From Alistipes sp. (lineage in GTDB: Bacteria > Bacteroidota > Bacteroidia > Bacteroidales > Rikenellaceae), in NCBI GenBank assembly GCA_017531305.1, contig JAFXLG010000055.1, forward strand, positions 1 to 33,795: 33,795 nucleotides of DNA. Direction: 5' to 3'. Below the pieces are notes generated by a model, which was not told the DNA's origin, searched no databases, and worked only from the letters and a program-made list of their open reading frames with translations. The position numbers and the translations under genes were made by a program. Below, piece by piece: positions 15,142-23,442 of the stretch. Numbering within the stretch: position 1 is the stretch's first letter; each line of letters begins with the position of its first letter.

Positions 15142-17496
15142 TTAGAATACAAAATCCAATGTTACACCCATTCGGCATGGTTTGCTAGGGTTGAAGAAGC
15201 TGTTGCCGACCGACTTGAAATAGAATGTATAGAAATCGGTATTGGTAAGGTTACGTCCCCACAACGAGAGGGTAAACGCACCCTTCTTAAGGGCAATCGA
15301 GCCACCCAGCTGAGAGTAAAAATCCTGCTCCAAAGTATTTGCCTCATCCCAATAGATCTTGCCAGCACCCTGCCATGAAGCATTGAATGAGATAAGATCC
15401 AAAGCCTTGCCTCCGATCCACAAATCGTACGAAGCACCCAACGATACGGTGTGCTGCGGCGCATAAGGGAGATAGTTGCCAGCATAGTCGTTATTGCCAT
15501 CATTAAAATCAACAAATGTGGCATGAGTATAACCATAGTTTGCCATCAGACTTAGACGGCTCATCGACATGAGTCGCAATACATCCCATTTAGCTGAGAG
15601 CTCCGCACCATAGCTGCGTGAACGTCCTGCATTCGACATCATACGACCTGTAGTCTGACCCTCAGGGAATACTGTAAGTTGCTGATCGCGACACTCGATA
15701 AGGAAAGCTGCAAAATCAACACCCAGACGACCATCCTTTGTTGCCAAGTGACCACCCAACTCGTAGTTCCAGCTATACTCAGGATCGTATGTCGTAACCG
15801 AAGCCTCATCGTACGATGGCGCAGATGTTGCTCCGCCCTGCTGAGACGAGCCGCCCATAGCACCGCCAGGCATTCCACCGCCCTGACCTGAGCCACCGCC
15901 CATGCCTCCGAGCGCACCCATGGCATCTGCCATCATAGCCTTCATAACCTTCTGCTGAAGGATATCGGAGAAGATTTGTGTATTGAAACCTCCCGCCTTA
16001 TAACCGCGAGTAACCGTAGCATAGAGATCGCCCGCACCAGTGGTGAAGTTAACTGCAAACTTAGGCAGAAGCTCCAAGAAATCGAGCGACTCCTTGCCCT
16101 CGAAAGGCACCTTCACGGTACGGAAATCACGAATCATAGGTGGCATCATATACGACAGCTCAGAATAGTTGTTGTAATCCATCTCTGCCTTCTCGTAGTC
16201 GAGTCGCAAGCCTGCAGTAAAACGCCAACGCTCGCCAGCCGTCAATGAAGACTCGTGATACAGAGCCAAACCATAGGTTGGGAGATCGAAATTGCTGTCG
16301 ATATCGAACTGCTCCTCCTTAAACTTCAGCATCTGCTTCAACTGAGCAGGCATATTACCCAAGATAAGGTCGTTGATACCATCCTGAAGGAATGTTACGG
16401 GAGCCTCCATGTCGATCTGCTTATAGAAAGCATAAGCTCCTGTGATCCACTGCCAACGGCGTGACTTATCCGCCGTACGCAACACCAAATCCTCGGTCAA
16501 AGCATGCTCATGCTGCTCCTGACGCAGAGTAAAGAGTGACTTAGGAGTAAAATCCTGATCCATACGCATGCGGTCATGCATAAATTGGTAGCTTGTGGTG
16601 CTGGTAAAAATCAACTTCTCGCCCTTATGCTCCACAACCAAGCCATCGTTCAGATTATAGCGCATATAACGTGCAGGATCGTTATAATTAACCTCCCCCA
16701 CCACACCTGTATCGGGATCTAACTTACTATACGCATATCCGCCTTCGTAGTTATATCCAAACGAGATGTTGTTGTCGATAGACCAGCCGTTGCCCAACTG
16801 CCAGATGGTACGCAGGCGACCACCGCTGCTCTCGCCCCAATCAAGATCCGAACCATCGAAAGCGTTATCGAAATAACCATCTGTACGGCTGTAATATCCT
16901 GTAACGGAGAGTGCAAAACGATCGGTTGGCTTCACGTAATATGAAGCCTTGGCACGCAAGCTATTGCCTATAGAATACTCCAACGATGCTCTTGCACCCT
17001 GATAATTCAATGGCGAGAGAGTATATACATTCATCTGACCGCCCATCGTATTACGACCATAGAGCGTACTCTGTGGACCACGCAAAAGCTCTACGCGAGC
17101 CACATCGAAAAGGTCAAAATCGTAGTTATTTTTATTAAGGTATGGCACGCCGTCAACCGTCATACCGATGATTGGCTGGTCGATACGCGCACCAAAGCCA
17201 CGAACATAGATCGAAGAGGTCATCTTAGAGCCATAATCCGGTTGGTAGAAGTTAGGCATAATGGCAGAAAGATCCTTCACCGAGAGAATCTTCTCGCGCT
17301 CAATATCTCTCATGCCGACTACACTCGATGATATAGGCTCTTGCTTAAGACCAAAATGCTGTTTGGGATTATGTGCAGCTACTCCGACCTGATCGATCTG
17401 TAGTTGGTAGATATACGTTGTATCCTGCTTGACTTGTGCCGATACGTTTATGAAGGTAAAACATGCAACAAAAAGCAGTAAAAAAGGATGTTTCAT
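15142..17496 (-). CDS. TonB-dependent receptor
   Basis: A 784-residue outer-membrane transporter powered by TonB. The signal peptide (MKHPFLLLFVACFTFINVSA) is followed by a short region, with no carboxypeptidase-like domain. The plug domain then shows the usual strings: ILSVKDLSAIMPNF, SSIYVRGFGARIDQP, MTVDGVPYLN and VELLRGPQSTLYGRNTMGGQMNV (about residues 65-160). The rest is a 22-strand-type barrel ending in a terminal Phe (TLDFVF), as needed for assembly. There is no SusD neighbour, so the ligand is more likely a metal complex, cofactor or other small molecule than a glycan; this is inference. A Gly/Met/Gln-rich loop occupies about residues 522-557. The gene is divergent from a LuxR-type regulator, and the shared region carries a palindrome. 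Confidence 0.9.
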   Translation of the reverse strand: MKHPFLLLFVACFTFINVSAQVKQDTTYIYQLQIDQVGVAAHNPKQHFGLKQEPISSSVVGMRDIEREKILSVKDLSAIMPNFYQPDYGSKMTSSIYVRGFGARIDQPIIGMTVDGVPYLNKNNYDFDLFDVARVELLRGPQSTLYGRNTMGGQMNVYTLSPLNYQGARASLEYSIGNSLRAKASYYVKPTDRFALSVTGYYSRTDGYFDNAFDGSDLDWGESSGGRLRTIWQLGNGWSIDNNISFGYNYEGGYAYSKLDPDTGVVGEVNYNDPARYMRYNLNDGLVVEHKGEKLIFTSTTSYQFMHDRMRMDQDFTPKSLFTLRQEQHEHALTEDLVLRTADKSRRWQWITGAYAFYKQIDMEAPVTFLQDGINDLILGNMPAQLKQMLKFKEEQFDIDSNFDLPTYGLALYHESSLTAGERWRFTAGLRLDYEKAEMDYNNYSELSYMMPPMIRDFRTVKVPFEGKESLDFLELLPKFAVNFTTGAGDLYATVTRGYKAGGFNTQIFSDILQQKVMKAMMADAMGALGGMGGGSGQGGGMPGGAMGGSSQQGGATSAPSYDEASVTTYDPEYSWNYELGGHLATKDGRLGVDFAAFLIECRDQQLTVFPEGQTTGRMMSNAGRSRSYGAELSAKWDVLRLMSMSRLSLMANYGYTHATFVDFNDGNNDYAGNYLPYAPQHTVSLGASYDLWIGGKALDLISFNASWQGAGKIYWDEANTLEQDFYSQLGGSIALKKGAFTLSLWGRNLTNTDFYTFYFKSVGNSFFNPSKPCRMGVTLDFVF

Positions 17497-17528
17497 AATA
17501 TCGTTGATTATAAATTACAATTTTAGCG

Positions 17529-17559
17529 CAAAGGTATATTACCCAATAGTATATAACAA
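17529..17559 (-). promoter_or_regulatory. Promoter of the TonB-dependent receptor
   Basis: On the minus strand, TTG (17559-17557), 20 bases, then TACCTTTG (17536-17529), an exact TAnnTTTG match. Predicted start near 17525, 29 bases before the ATG. Confidence 0.7.
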
Positions 17560-17577
17560 CTATCAAAAGTGATAGTT
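17558..17577. promoter_or_regulatory. Candidate operator: perfect inverted repeat between divergent promoters
   Basis: AACTATCA and TGATAGTT are perfect 8-base inverted repeats separated by AAAG. The element starts inside the -33 box of the receptor promoter and ends inside the -33 box of the regulator promoter, so a protein bound here could control both genes. The LuxR-type regulator next door is the obvious candidate; this is inference. Confidence 0.55.
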
Positions 17578-17606
17578 TTGGGGTTACGATAAATTTAGTA
17601 TCTTTG
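17576..17606 (+). promoter_or_regulatory. Promoter of the LuxR-type regulator
   Basis: TTTTG at 17576-17580, 18 bases, then TATCTTTG at 17599-17606 (exact TAnnTTTG). Predicted start is at about 17610, next to the first ATG at 17611. Confidence 0.75.
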
Positions 17607-17610
17607 CAAC

Positions 17611-18219
17611 ATGAACCAGATGAGTAAGCCACGAATAGCTGTCATACACCCCAATTCACTATGTGGAATTGCCATGAGGACGATACTTGCCGATATCGCT
17701 CCTTTTGTCTGTATGCTCCAGCAGATTGACATCGTATGCTATAGTTCGATGGAGGATTTCTTGCAAGATGATCCGCATCTGGCTTTCCATTGTTTTGTTT
17801 CAAACTCCATTCTGAACGAGAATTCCGAATACTTTGCCTCACAGGCTCGCCGTTGTATCGTTTTACGCGAGGGCGAAGAGCAGGTGATGGAGGGATTTCA
17901 TTCCATCAATCTCTACGGCTCGGAGAGAGACATGATCAAATCTTTGCTCCTACTGTTCAACAACGCTCACATGGCACACGGCATGAAACACCATCCGCAG
18001 CCAACGCAAAGTTCATTGCTGAGCGAGCGCGAGAAAGAGGTTTTGGCTCTCAGCGTCAAAGGCTACATCAACAAGGAGATCGCCGACAAGCTCAACATCT
18101 CTACCGCTACGGTAATCTTCCACCGCCGTAATATCAGCGAAAAGATCGGCTCAAAGTCTATCGGACGCCAGACCATCTACGCCGTAATGAACGGCATAGT
18201 GGATTACAGGGAGTTATAA
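17611..18219 (+). CDS. LuxR-type transcriptional regulator with degenerate receiver-like N-terminus
   Basis: A 202-residue protein. The C-terminal helix-turn-helix is a clear LuxR/FixJ type (about 136-200): LSEREKEVLALSVKGYINKE, then IADKLNISTATVIFHRRNISEKIG. The N-terminal 110 residues have the size and strand pattern of a response-regulator receiver. But the acidic pair after strand one is replaced (VIHPNS) and no Asp stands at the phosphorylation position (FHCFVSNS). It therefore probably senses something other than phosphorylation, or is constitutive. The start is either the ATG at 17611, which would make a practically leaderless mRNA, or the ATG three codons later at 17620. It is divergent from a TonB-dependent receptor gene that it may regulate. 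Confidence 0.85.
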   Translation: MNQMSKPRIAVIHPNSLCGIAMRTILADIAPFVCMLQQIDIVCYSSMEDFLQDDPHLAFHCFVSNSILNENSEYFASQARRCIVLREGEEQVMEGFHSINLYGSERDMIKSLLLLFNNAHMAHGMKHHPQPTQSSLLSEREKEVLALSVKGYINKEIADKLNISTATVIFHRRNISEKIGSKSIGRQTIYAVMNGIVDYREL

Positions 18220-18242
18220 TCTATAAAATTTATTTTCGACAC

Positions 18243-18270
18243 AAAAAGAGGTTGCCCTAAAGCAACCCCT
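18243..18270 (-). terminator. Terminator of the unknown lipoprotein gene
   Basis: GGTTGC (18250-18255) pairs with GCAACC (18262-18267) around a 6-base loop. Read on the minus strand, the hairpin is followed by TCTTTTTGT. It lies 25 bases beyond the stop of the minus-strand gene. The stem is short. Confidence 0.6.
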
Positions 18271-18294
18271 TCAGCCCATATTCATCACTAATCT

Positions 18295-19572
18295 TTAATT
18301 AAGCGCAAAGTATTCTGTAATATGGTACGTTGATGCTCGTTCACTGATAATTTTCACATTGCCCTTATCATCAACCTCACCCATAACAATCGAGCCATCA
18401 CTATAACGCAAAGCTGTAAAAAGCATTTTACCCCAAGATGCATCTGTACGTGTTCCATACACCTCATATTGATCTTCTGGAATTTCGTATGGAATCTCCT
18501 TTATTTCATAAGTAATAGGATCTAAACTTATAGCGACATCCTTATACAAATTAACCCAATCAAAATAAACGTTAGTTTTGCCAATTATTTTGTAAATATG
18601 AGTCATATATCTTAAAGATCCTATCAATTTTTCATCTATCAACTCTATGTCTTTAGGATCATTATAAGATTTCCTCAAAACACATGATTTTCCATCAAAC
18701 TCATATATATTGTAAATTTGCCCATCATGACCCAACTTTTGAAATAACACTACGCGACCATTAACTGTATTAATTGGAATAAAATGCATGATTTCGCTAA
18801 ATCCATCTGTAGAAATTTTAGTTACAAATTTCTTTACAATTTCATCATTTCCGACAGGACTCCACTCATAAATAGAGTGTTCTGTATTCCAGAAATCACT
18901 CGTATGCTCTTTGTCATACTCTATTTCAATAGAATAAATACGATGATCAACAGAACCAAACATTCGCCATTCAATATCGGTTGGATACAATCTCTTACTA
19001 CTTGTCATAACTTTTCCTCCACCCTCATAACATTTTCCGTGTATATAATAAAGAGCTTCATTCTGCCCCAAGAAAAAATCAAATGCAGTCTGTCCTTTGG
19101 GAAGTAGTCGTTCTGCTGTAATGGATTGAGTAGATATCATATATTTATAAAAGTTTTCCCACCCTAGCGCTGCATAAATTGTTCCTCTTGGATACTCCTC
19201 AGTTCGACATTCTCCGTGTAAGTATTCAGGACATTCATATACCTTATTCGTAGTTTTATCCACTAAAACTTTTCCTACTGTTGTGTTAACTATTAAGTAA
19301 TTTTCCAAAATATTTTCAACAGAGTAGATTTCAATATCAATCTCATTCCCTTCTGTATCTAAAACTTTTAGTTTTACTTCTTCACCATTGACGGTTACTT
19401 TCCACACCCCACTTAAATCTTCATCATCCGACTCGCTTCTATTACCTTCTCTTTGGAAAATATAAGCCGCATCAGAGACAGGAATAGAGCCAATCTCACT
19501 AAGTTTAATCTCTGCTTTTTCACAAGCAACTAATGATAAACTTAACAATAGACCTACGATAGATCTTCGCAT
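18295..19572 (-). CDS. Lipoprotein of unknown function
   Basis: I do not recognise a family. The start at 19572 (425 residues) is chosen because a lipoprotein signal begins there: MRRSIVGLLLSLSLVAC, with lipobox LVAC and Cys17. An in-frame ATG nine codons earlier would give a poorer signal. The mature part is rich in Tyr, Ile, Glu and Lys, with alternating beta-strand-like segments (for example GRVVLFQKLGHDGQIYNIYEFDG). This suggests a beta-rich, perhaps propeller-like, fold; four Cys lie in the mature part (CPEYLHGEC, GKCYEGG, KSCVLR). The gene is more AT-rich and uses different codons from its neighbours (many AAA, ATA, AAT), a sign of possible transfer. No consensus promoter was found. A hairpin terminator follows. 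Confidence 0.7.
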   Translation of the reverse strand: MRRSIVGLLLSLSLVACEKAEIKLSEIGSIPVSDAAYIFQREGNRSESDDEDLSGVWKVTVNGEEVKLKVLDTEGNEIDIEIYSVENILENYLIVNTTVGKVLVDKTTNKVYECPEYLHGECRTEEYPRGTIYAALGWENFYKYMISTQSITAERLLPKGQTAFDFFLGQNEALYYIHGKCYEGGGKVMTSSKRLYPTDIEWRMFGSVDHRIYSIEIEYDKEHTSDFWNTEHSIYEWSPVGNDEIVKKFVTKISTDGFSEIMHFIPINTVNGRVVLFQKLGHDGQIYNIYEFDGKSCVLRKSYNDPKDIELIDEKLIGSLRYMTHIYKIIGKTNVYFDWVNLYKDVAISLDPITYEIKEIPYEIPEDQYEVYGTRTDASWGKMLFTALRYSDGSIVMGEVDDKGNVKIISERASTYHITEYFALN

Positions 19573-19618
19573 AAAACATAAGTATGACATAACAAACAAG
19601 TATTTCCCGCCTTGACTC

Positions 19619-19861
19619 CTACGGCGGATTAAAAAAAGAAAGTGTGGAGTCGATTAGTTTATCTGAACGAAGGTTGTGGTATGACCTGAACACAAATAAA
19701 CAATACCCCACACCCGTATTGGGACGTGGAGTAATCCACGAACTATACCAATACAGAGTGATGAGTGTCTTGCCATCCTTGTGTTCATGAAAACTACCAC
19801 ATTTTCGTTCAAGGATAAAAGCTAATACACTTTCATCAAAAAATATGTCTGTCAAAATCAT
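19619..19861 (-). CDS. Possible small protein of unknown function, 80 residues
   Basis: An open frame on the minus strand begins with ATG at 19861 (a TTG two codons earlier is also possible). It runs 80 codons from MILTDIFFDESVLAFILE to a tail rich in Phe and Pro. No family is recognised and there is no signal peptide. A -7 box (TATCTTTG, 19877-19870 on the minus strand) sits just upstream and would give a leader of about 5 bases, but no -33 box was found. Amino acid composition is not strongly protein-like, with many Ser, Trp and Tyr in the middle. It could equally be a decayed element or non-coding. A nested inverted repeat lies inside it. Confidence 0.3.
   Translation of the reverse strand: MILTDIFFDESVLAFILERKCGSFHEHKDGKTLITLYWYSSWITPRPNTGVGYCLFVFRSYHNLRSDKLIDSTLSFFNPP
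19716..19754. repeat. Nested inverted repeat
   Basis: GTATTGG (19716-19722) pairs with CCAATAC (19748-19754), and inside it CGTGGA (19725-19730) pairs with TCCACG (19735-19740) around GTAA. Both stems are perfect. The function is unknown; there is no T-run. Confidence 0.5.
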
Positions 19862-19890
19862 TGACAATGCAAAGATAAAATAAAATTCGT

Positions 19891-19898
19891 TATATTTG
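19891..19898 (+). promoter_or_regulatory. -7 box (TATATTTG) upstream of the nitroreductase-sulfatase operon
   Basis: Exact TAnnTTTG, 29 bases before the ATG of the nitroreductase-like gene. No well-spaced TTG was seen; the nearest (19861-19863) is 27 bases away. Confidence 0.5.
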
Positions 19899-19927
19899 TA
19901 ATTAGGAAAACCTTAAAATATATAACT

Positions 19928-20572
19928 ATGAAAAGATTATTATTTGCATGGGCTGTTTTGGCGATGGTCTTAACATCGTGTAGCCCTACCACATCTAAAA
20001 CAACACAACCCACTCAGGACGATACCAATCCCGTAATCGAGACCATCATGTCTCGCCGCAGCATACGCGCCTACAAGGATCAAGCCGTACCACGCGAGAT
20101 TTTGCAACAGATTGCCGAGTGCGGTATCAACGCCCCAAACGGCATGAATGCCCAGCAATGGGAGGTCAGAATCGTGGATAACGCCGTGTGGATCGCCGCT
20201 GCCACCAAATCTTATGTTGAGAGCGTAAAGGGAACTCCATCGGAGAAGATGGTATCGGGCGAAGGATTCAAAAATATGTTCCGCAACGCCCCTGCCGTAA
20301 TCTTCATCGCACATAAGCCAGGGCACTGCACTCAGGTCGATTGCGGTCTAATGGCTGGGAACATGGTGCTGGCTGCCAAATCACTCGGATTGGGTACCTG
20401 CTGCATGATGGGTCCTTTGGGATTCTTCTCTACTCCAGAGGGCAAGGATTTCCTCTCTTCGATGAAACTGAGCGAGGGCTATGAGCTACTGCTCTGTGTG
20501 GGTGTAGGTTATCCAGCCGAAGAGCCTGCTGCTAAACCTCGTAAAAAGGAAGTAATTGAATTTGTAGAATAA
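19928..20572 (+). CDS. Nitroreductase-family lipoprotein
   Basis: A 214-residue flavin-dependent reductase homologue with an unusual address. The N-terminus is a lipoprotein signal (MKRLLFAWAVLAMVLTSC, lipobox LTSC, Cys18). The rest reads as a nitroreductase domain: IMSRRSIRAYKDQAVPRE (FMN phosphate-binding Arg cluster), APNGMNAQQWEVRIV, a middle region with GNMVLAAKSLGLGTCCM, and LLLCVGVGYPAEEPAAKPRK close to the C-terminus. Such enzymes bind FMN and use NAD(P)H, which makes a cell-envelope location notable; the natural substrate is unknown. It is the first gene of a tight operon, with only 5 bases to the sulfatase gene. Confidence 0.85.
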   Translation: MKRLLFAWAVLAMVLTSCSPTTSKTTQPTQDDTNPVIETIMSRRSIRAYKDQAVPREILQQIAECGINAPNGMNAQQWEVRIVDNAVWIAAATKSYVESVKGTPSEKMVSGEGFKNMFRNAPAVIFIAHKPGHCTQVDCGLMAGNMVLAAKSLGLGTCCMMGPLGFFSTPEGKDFLSSMKLSEGYELLLCVGVGYPAEEPAAKPRKKEVIEFVE

Positions 20573-20577
20573 TCCCC

Positions 20578-22152
20578 ATGAAAAGAGTCAACCAGAAATT
20601 TATCTTCACGCTGACCGCATCAGCCACAGCTATAGCCTTGCCATCGTGCAAAGAGGCTCAACAAAAGGTCTGCCAGCAACCCAACATCGTATATATCATG
20701 ACCGATGATCATACGGCTCAGATGATGAGCTGTTATGACAAGCGTTATATATCTACCCCAAATCTGGATCGTATAGCCAGAGACGGAGTGCGATTCACCA
20801 ATAGTTTTGTCGCCAACTCGCTCAGCGGTCCGAGTCGTGCCTGCATGCTTACTGGTAAGCACTCGTCAGCCAATAAGTTTTACGATAACTCGACTTGCAT
20901 TTTTGACGGCAAACAACAGACATTCCCTAAGCTCTTGCAAAAGGCAGGTTATAAAACTGCCATCATAGGTAAGTGGCATCTGGAGAGTCTGCCCACAGGT
21001 TTTGACCACTGGGAGATTATCCCTGGGCAGGGTGATTACTACAACCCCAGCTTCATCACCATGCAGCAGGATACCATCACCGAGCAGGGCTATCTGACCA
21101 ATTTGATTACAGACAAGAGTCTAAAATGGATCGAAGAGCAGGAGAAGGATTCTCCTTTCTGCATCTTGATTCATCACAAGGCAGTGCATCGTAATTGGCT
21201 GCCAGAATTAAAATACATCAACGAATACGAGGACAAGACCTTCCCTCTACCCGACAACTTCTACGATGAATATGAAGGGCGTGAGGCCGCCAAAAGTCAG
21301 GAGATGCATATCCTCAAGGACATGGATCTGATCTACGACAACAAGGCTTTAGCCGAGGGCAAGAATTCGCGTCTGAAGGCTACATATCTGAATTTCATTG
21401 GTCGTCTGAGTGCTGAGGAGCGCAAGATATACGATGCTACGTACGACCCTATCACCGATGATTTCTACAAACAGAATCTTCAGGGCAAGGAGCTTGCCGA
21501 GTGGAAATATCAGCGTTATATGCGCGACTACGCCAAGGTGGTAAAGTCGCTGGATGATAATGTCGGCAGAGTTTTGGATTATTTGGAGCAGAAAGGATTG
21601 CTCGAAAATACGCTTGTGGTATATACTTCCGATCAGGGCTTCTACATGGGTGAGCATGGTTGGTTCGACAAGCGATTTATGTACGAAGAGTCGATGCGCA
21701 CGCCACTTGTAATGATGCTACCCGAGGGATACAACCATAAAGGCGACATCGAGCAGATGGTGCAGAATATAGACTATGCTCCCACATTCTTGGAGATGGC
21801 TGGCGTAGAGATCCCCGAAGATATACATGGCGAATCAATGGTGCCTCTGCTCAAGGGCGAGGATCCTGCCACATGGCGCAAATCGCTCTACTACCACTTC
21901 TACGAATATCCTGCCGAGCATATGGTCAAACGCCACTACGGAGTGCGTACCGAGCGTTACAAGCTCATACACTTCTACAACGACATAGACTCGTGGGAGT
22001 TATACGATCTGAAGGAAGATCCACAGGAGATGCACAACCTCTACCATAAGGCTGAGTACGCCCCCGTAATAAAGGAGCTGAAAGCCGAGCTATTACGTCT
22101 GCAAGAGCAGTATAACAATCCTGTGCGTTTCTCCACCGATCAAGACAGATAA
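20578..22152 (+). CDS. Ser-type sulfatase, exported lipoprotein
   Basis: A 524-residue sulfatase of the alkaline-phosphatase-like fold (S1 family) that should hydrolyse sulfate esters on host or dietary glycans. The N-terminus has a lipoprotein-like signal (lipobox LPSC, Cys24). Metal-binding Asp43-Asp44 lie in MTDDH. The active-site signature is S-L-S-G-P-S-R-A-C-M-L-T-G (residues 81-93); Ser83 is the residue to be converted to formylglycine. A Ser rather than Cys there marks the type matured by the anaerobic radical-SAM enzyme, encoded 5 bases downstream. Further conserved blocks are GKWHLESLP, IHHKAVHRNWLP and YTSDQGFYMGEHGWFDKRFMYEES (second metal and substrate region). The C-terminal domain (RTERYKLIHFYNDIDSWELYDLKEDP) is normal. 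The substrate cannot be read from sequence. Confidence 0.93.
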   Translation: MKRVNQKFIFTLTASATAIALPSCKEAQQKVCQQPNIVYIMTDDHTAQMMSCYDKRYISTPNLDRIARDGVRFTNSFVANSLSGPSRACMLTGKHSSANKFYDNSTCIFDGKQQTFPKLLQKAGYKTAIIGKWHLESLPTGFDHWEIIPGQGDYYNPSFITMQQDTITEQGYLTNLITDKSLKWIEEQEKDSPFCILIHHKAVHRNWLPELKYINEYEDKTFPLPDNFYDEYEGREAAKSQEMHILKDMDLIYDNKALAEGKNSRLKATYLNFIGRLSAEERKIYDATYDPITDDFYKQNLQGKELAEWKYQRYMRDYAKVVKSLDDNVGRVLDYLEQKGLLENTLVVYTSDQGFYMGEHGWFDKRFMYEESMRTPLVMMLPEGYNHKGDIEQMVQNIDYAPTFLEMAGVEIPEDIHGESMVPLLKGEDPATWRKSLYYHFYEYPAEHMVKRHYGVRTERYKLIHFYNDIDSWELYDLKEDPQEMHNLYHKAEYAPVIKELKAELLRLQEQYNNPVRFSTDQDR

Positions 22153-22157
22153 CACCT

Positions 22158-23372
22158 ATGGCGCAGGATTTGGTTTTCGGTCGCCCGCTTTATGTGATGG
22201 CAAAGCCCGCTGGAGCATCGTGCAACCTCAGATGCAAGTATTGCTATTATCTGGAAAAATCCACACTCACACCTCACCCCAAGCCCATGTCGGATGAGGT
22301 GCTGGAGAGTTTTGTGCGCCAATACATCGAGGCTCAGACCACGCTCGATGTAAACTTCACATGGCACGGCGGAGAGCCCCTCCTAAGACCTATATCATTC
22401 TACGAGAAGGCTTTACAGTATCAACAGCGATATGCCAGAGGGCGACAAATTTCAAACTGTATACAGACCAATGCTACGCTCATAGATGACAAGTGGGCAG
22501 AATTTTTTAGGCAAAACAATTTCCTTGTAGGGGTTTCGATAGATGGACCTCAAGTGATACATAACGCTTTGCGCAAGGATGCCACGGGTGAAGGCTCATA
22601 CCATGATGTGATGCGAGGGCTCAGAGCCTTAGCCCGCCATGGAGTGGAGTGGAATGCTATGGCGGTTGTAAATTCACTCAACGTGACAGATCCCGTAGGT
22701 TTTTATCGCTTCTTCCGCGATGAGTTAGATTGTCGTTTTTTGCAATTCACCCCCATCGTTGAACGTACGAAAACCACCGAAAATAGCACTCTGAGGCTCT
22801 GCTCGGGCAGAGAACAAGGCGGAGAGATCACCCCAGAGTCCATTACGCCAAAAGAGTGGGGCGATTTTCTTTGCGGGCTCTTCGATGAGTGGCTCAAAGA
22901 GGATGTCGGCAAAGTTTTTGTCCAGCTTTTCGACTCCACTCTGGCTTGTTGGGTGGGGGTCGAGCCCGGGGTTTGTACCATGAGTAAGTATTGCGGTCAT
23001 GCTGCCGTGATCGAGGCAAACGGAGATCTCTATTCATGTGACCACTTCGTGTTCGAGGAGTTCAAGTTGGGCAATATCCTCAGCCATCGACTCTCGGATA
23101 TGATGCGCTCGAAGCGACAAAACGAATTTGGCGCATGGAAACATCACTCTCTGCCACGCCAATGTCGCGAATGTGAATGGGAGTTCGCCTGCCACGGCGA
23201 ATGTCCCCGAAACCGCTTTGTGACCACTTCTAACGAAGAGTCGGGGCTGAATTATCTCTGCGAGGGGTATCGCCAATACTTCGAACACGTTGCACCATAT
23301 ATGGATTTTATGAAACGAGAATTGCAGGCAAATCGCGCTCCTGCCAATGTGATGAAGTGGGCAAGAGAGTAG
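22158..23372 (+). CDS. Anaerobic sulfatase-maturating enzyme (radical SAM, SPASM)
   Basis: A 404-residue cytoplasmic enzyme that oxidises the active-site Ser (or Cys) of sulfatases to formylglycine before export. The radical-SAM cluster motif is C22-x3-C26-x2-C29 in CNLRCKYCYYLEK, followed by the SAM-binding region FTWHGGEPLLRP. The C-terminal SPASM part shows the expected cysteines for two auxiliary clusters: CTMSKYCGHAAVIEANGDLY, then SCDHF, then QCRECEWEFACHGECPRNRF. Length and order agree with known anaerobic maturases. Its placement directly after a Ser-type sulfatase, with 5 bases between stop and ATG, strongly supports substrate and timing. No hairpin terminator follows; the next element is the promoter of the aromatic operon. 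Confidence 0.95.
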   Translation: MAQDLVFGRPLYVMAKPAGASCNLRCKYCYYLEKSTLTPHPKPMSDEVLESFVRQYIEAQTTLDVNFTWHGGEPLLRPISFYEKALQYQQRYARGRQISNCIQTNATLIDDKWAEFFRQNNFLVGVSIDGPQVIHNALRKDATGEGSYHDVMRGLRALARHGVEWNAMAVVNSLNVTDPVGFYRFFRDELDCRFLQFTPIVERTKTTENSTLRLCSGREQGGEITPESITPKEWGDFLCGLFDEWLKEDVGKVFVQLFDSTLACWVGVEPGVCTMSKYCGHAAVIEANGDLYSCDHFVFEEFKLGNILSHRLSDMMRSKRQNEFGAWKHHSLPRQCRECEWEFACHGECPRNRFVTTSNEESGLNYLCEGYRQYFEHVAPYMDFMKRELQANRAPANVMKWARE

Positions 23373-23442
23373 AATATGAATCGGTGTATGCGTAGATTTT
23401 TTAAAAATTTTAATCCATTTTATTCTATTTCTTACAAATAAA

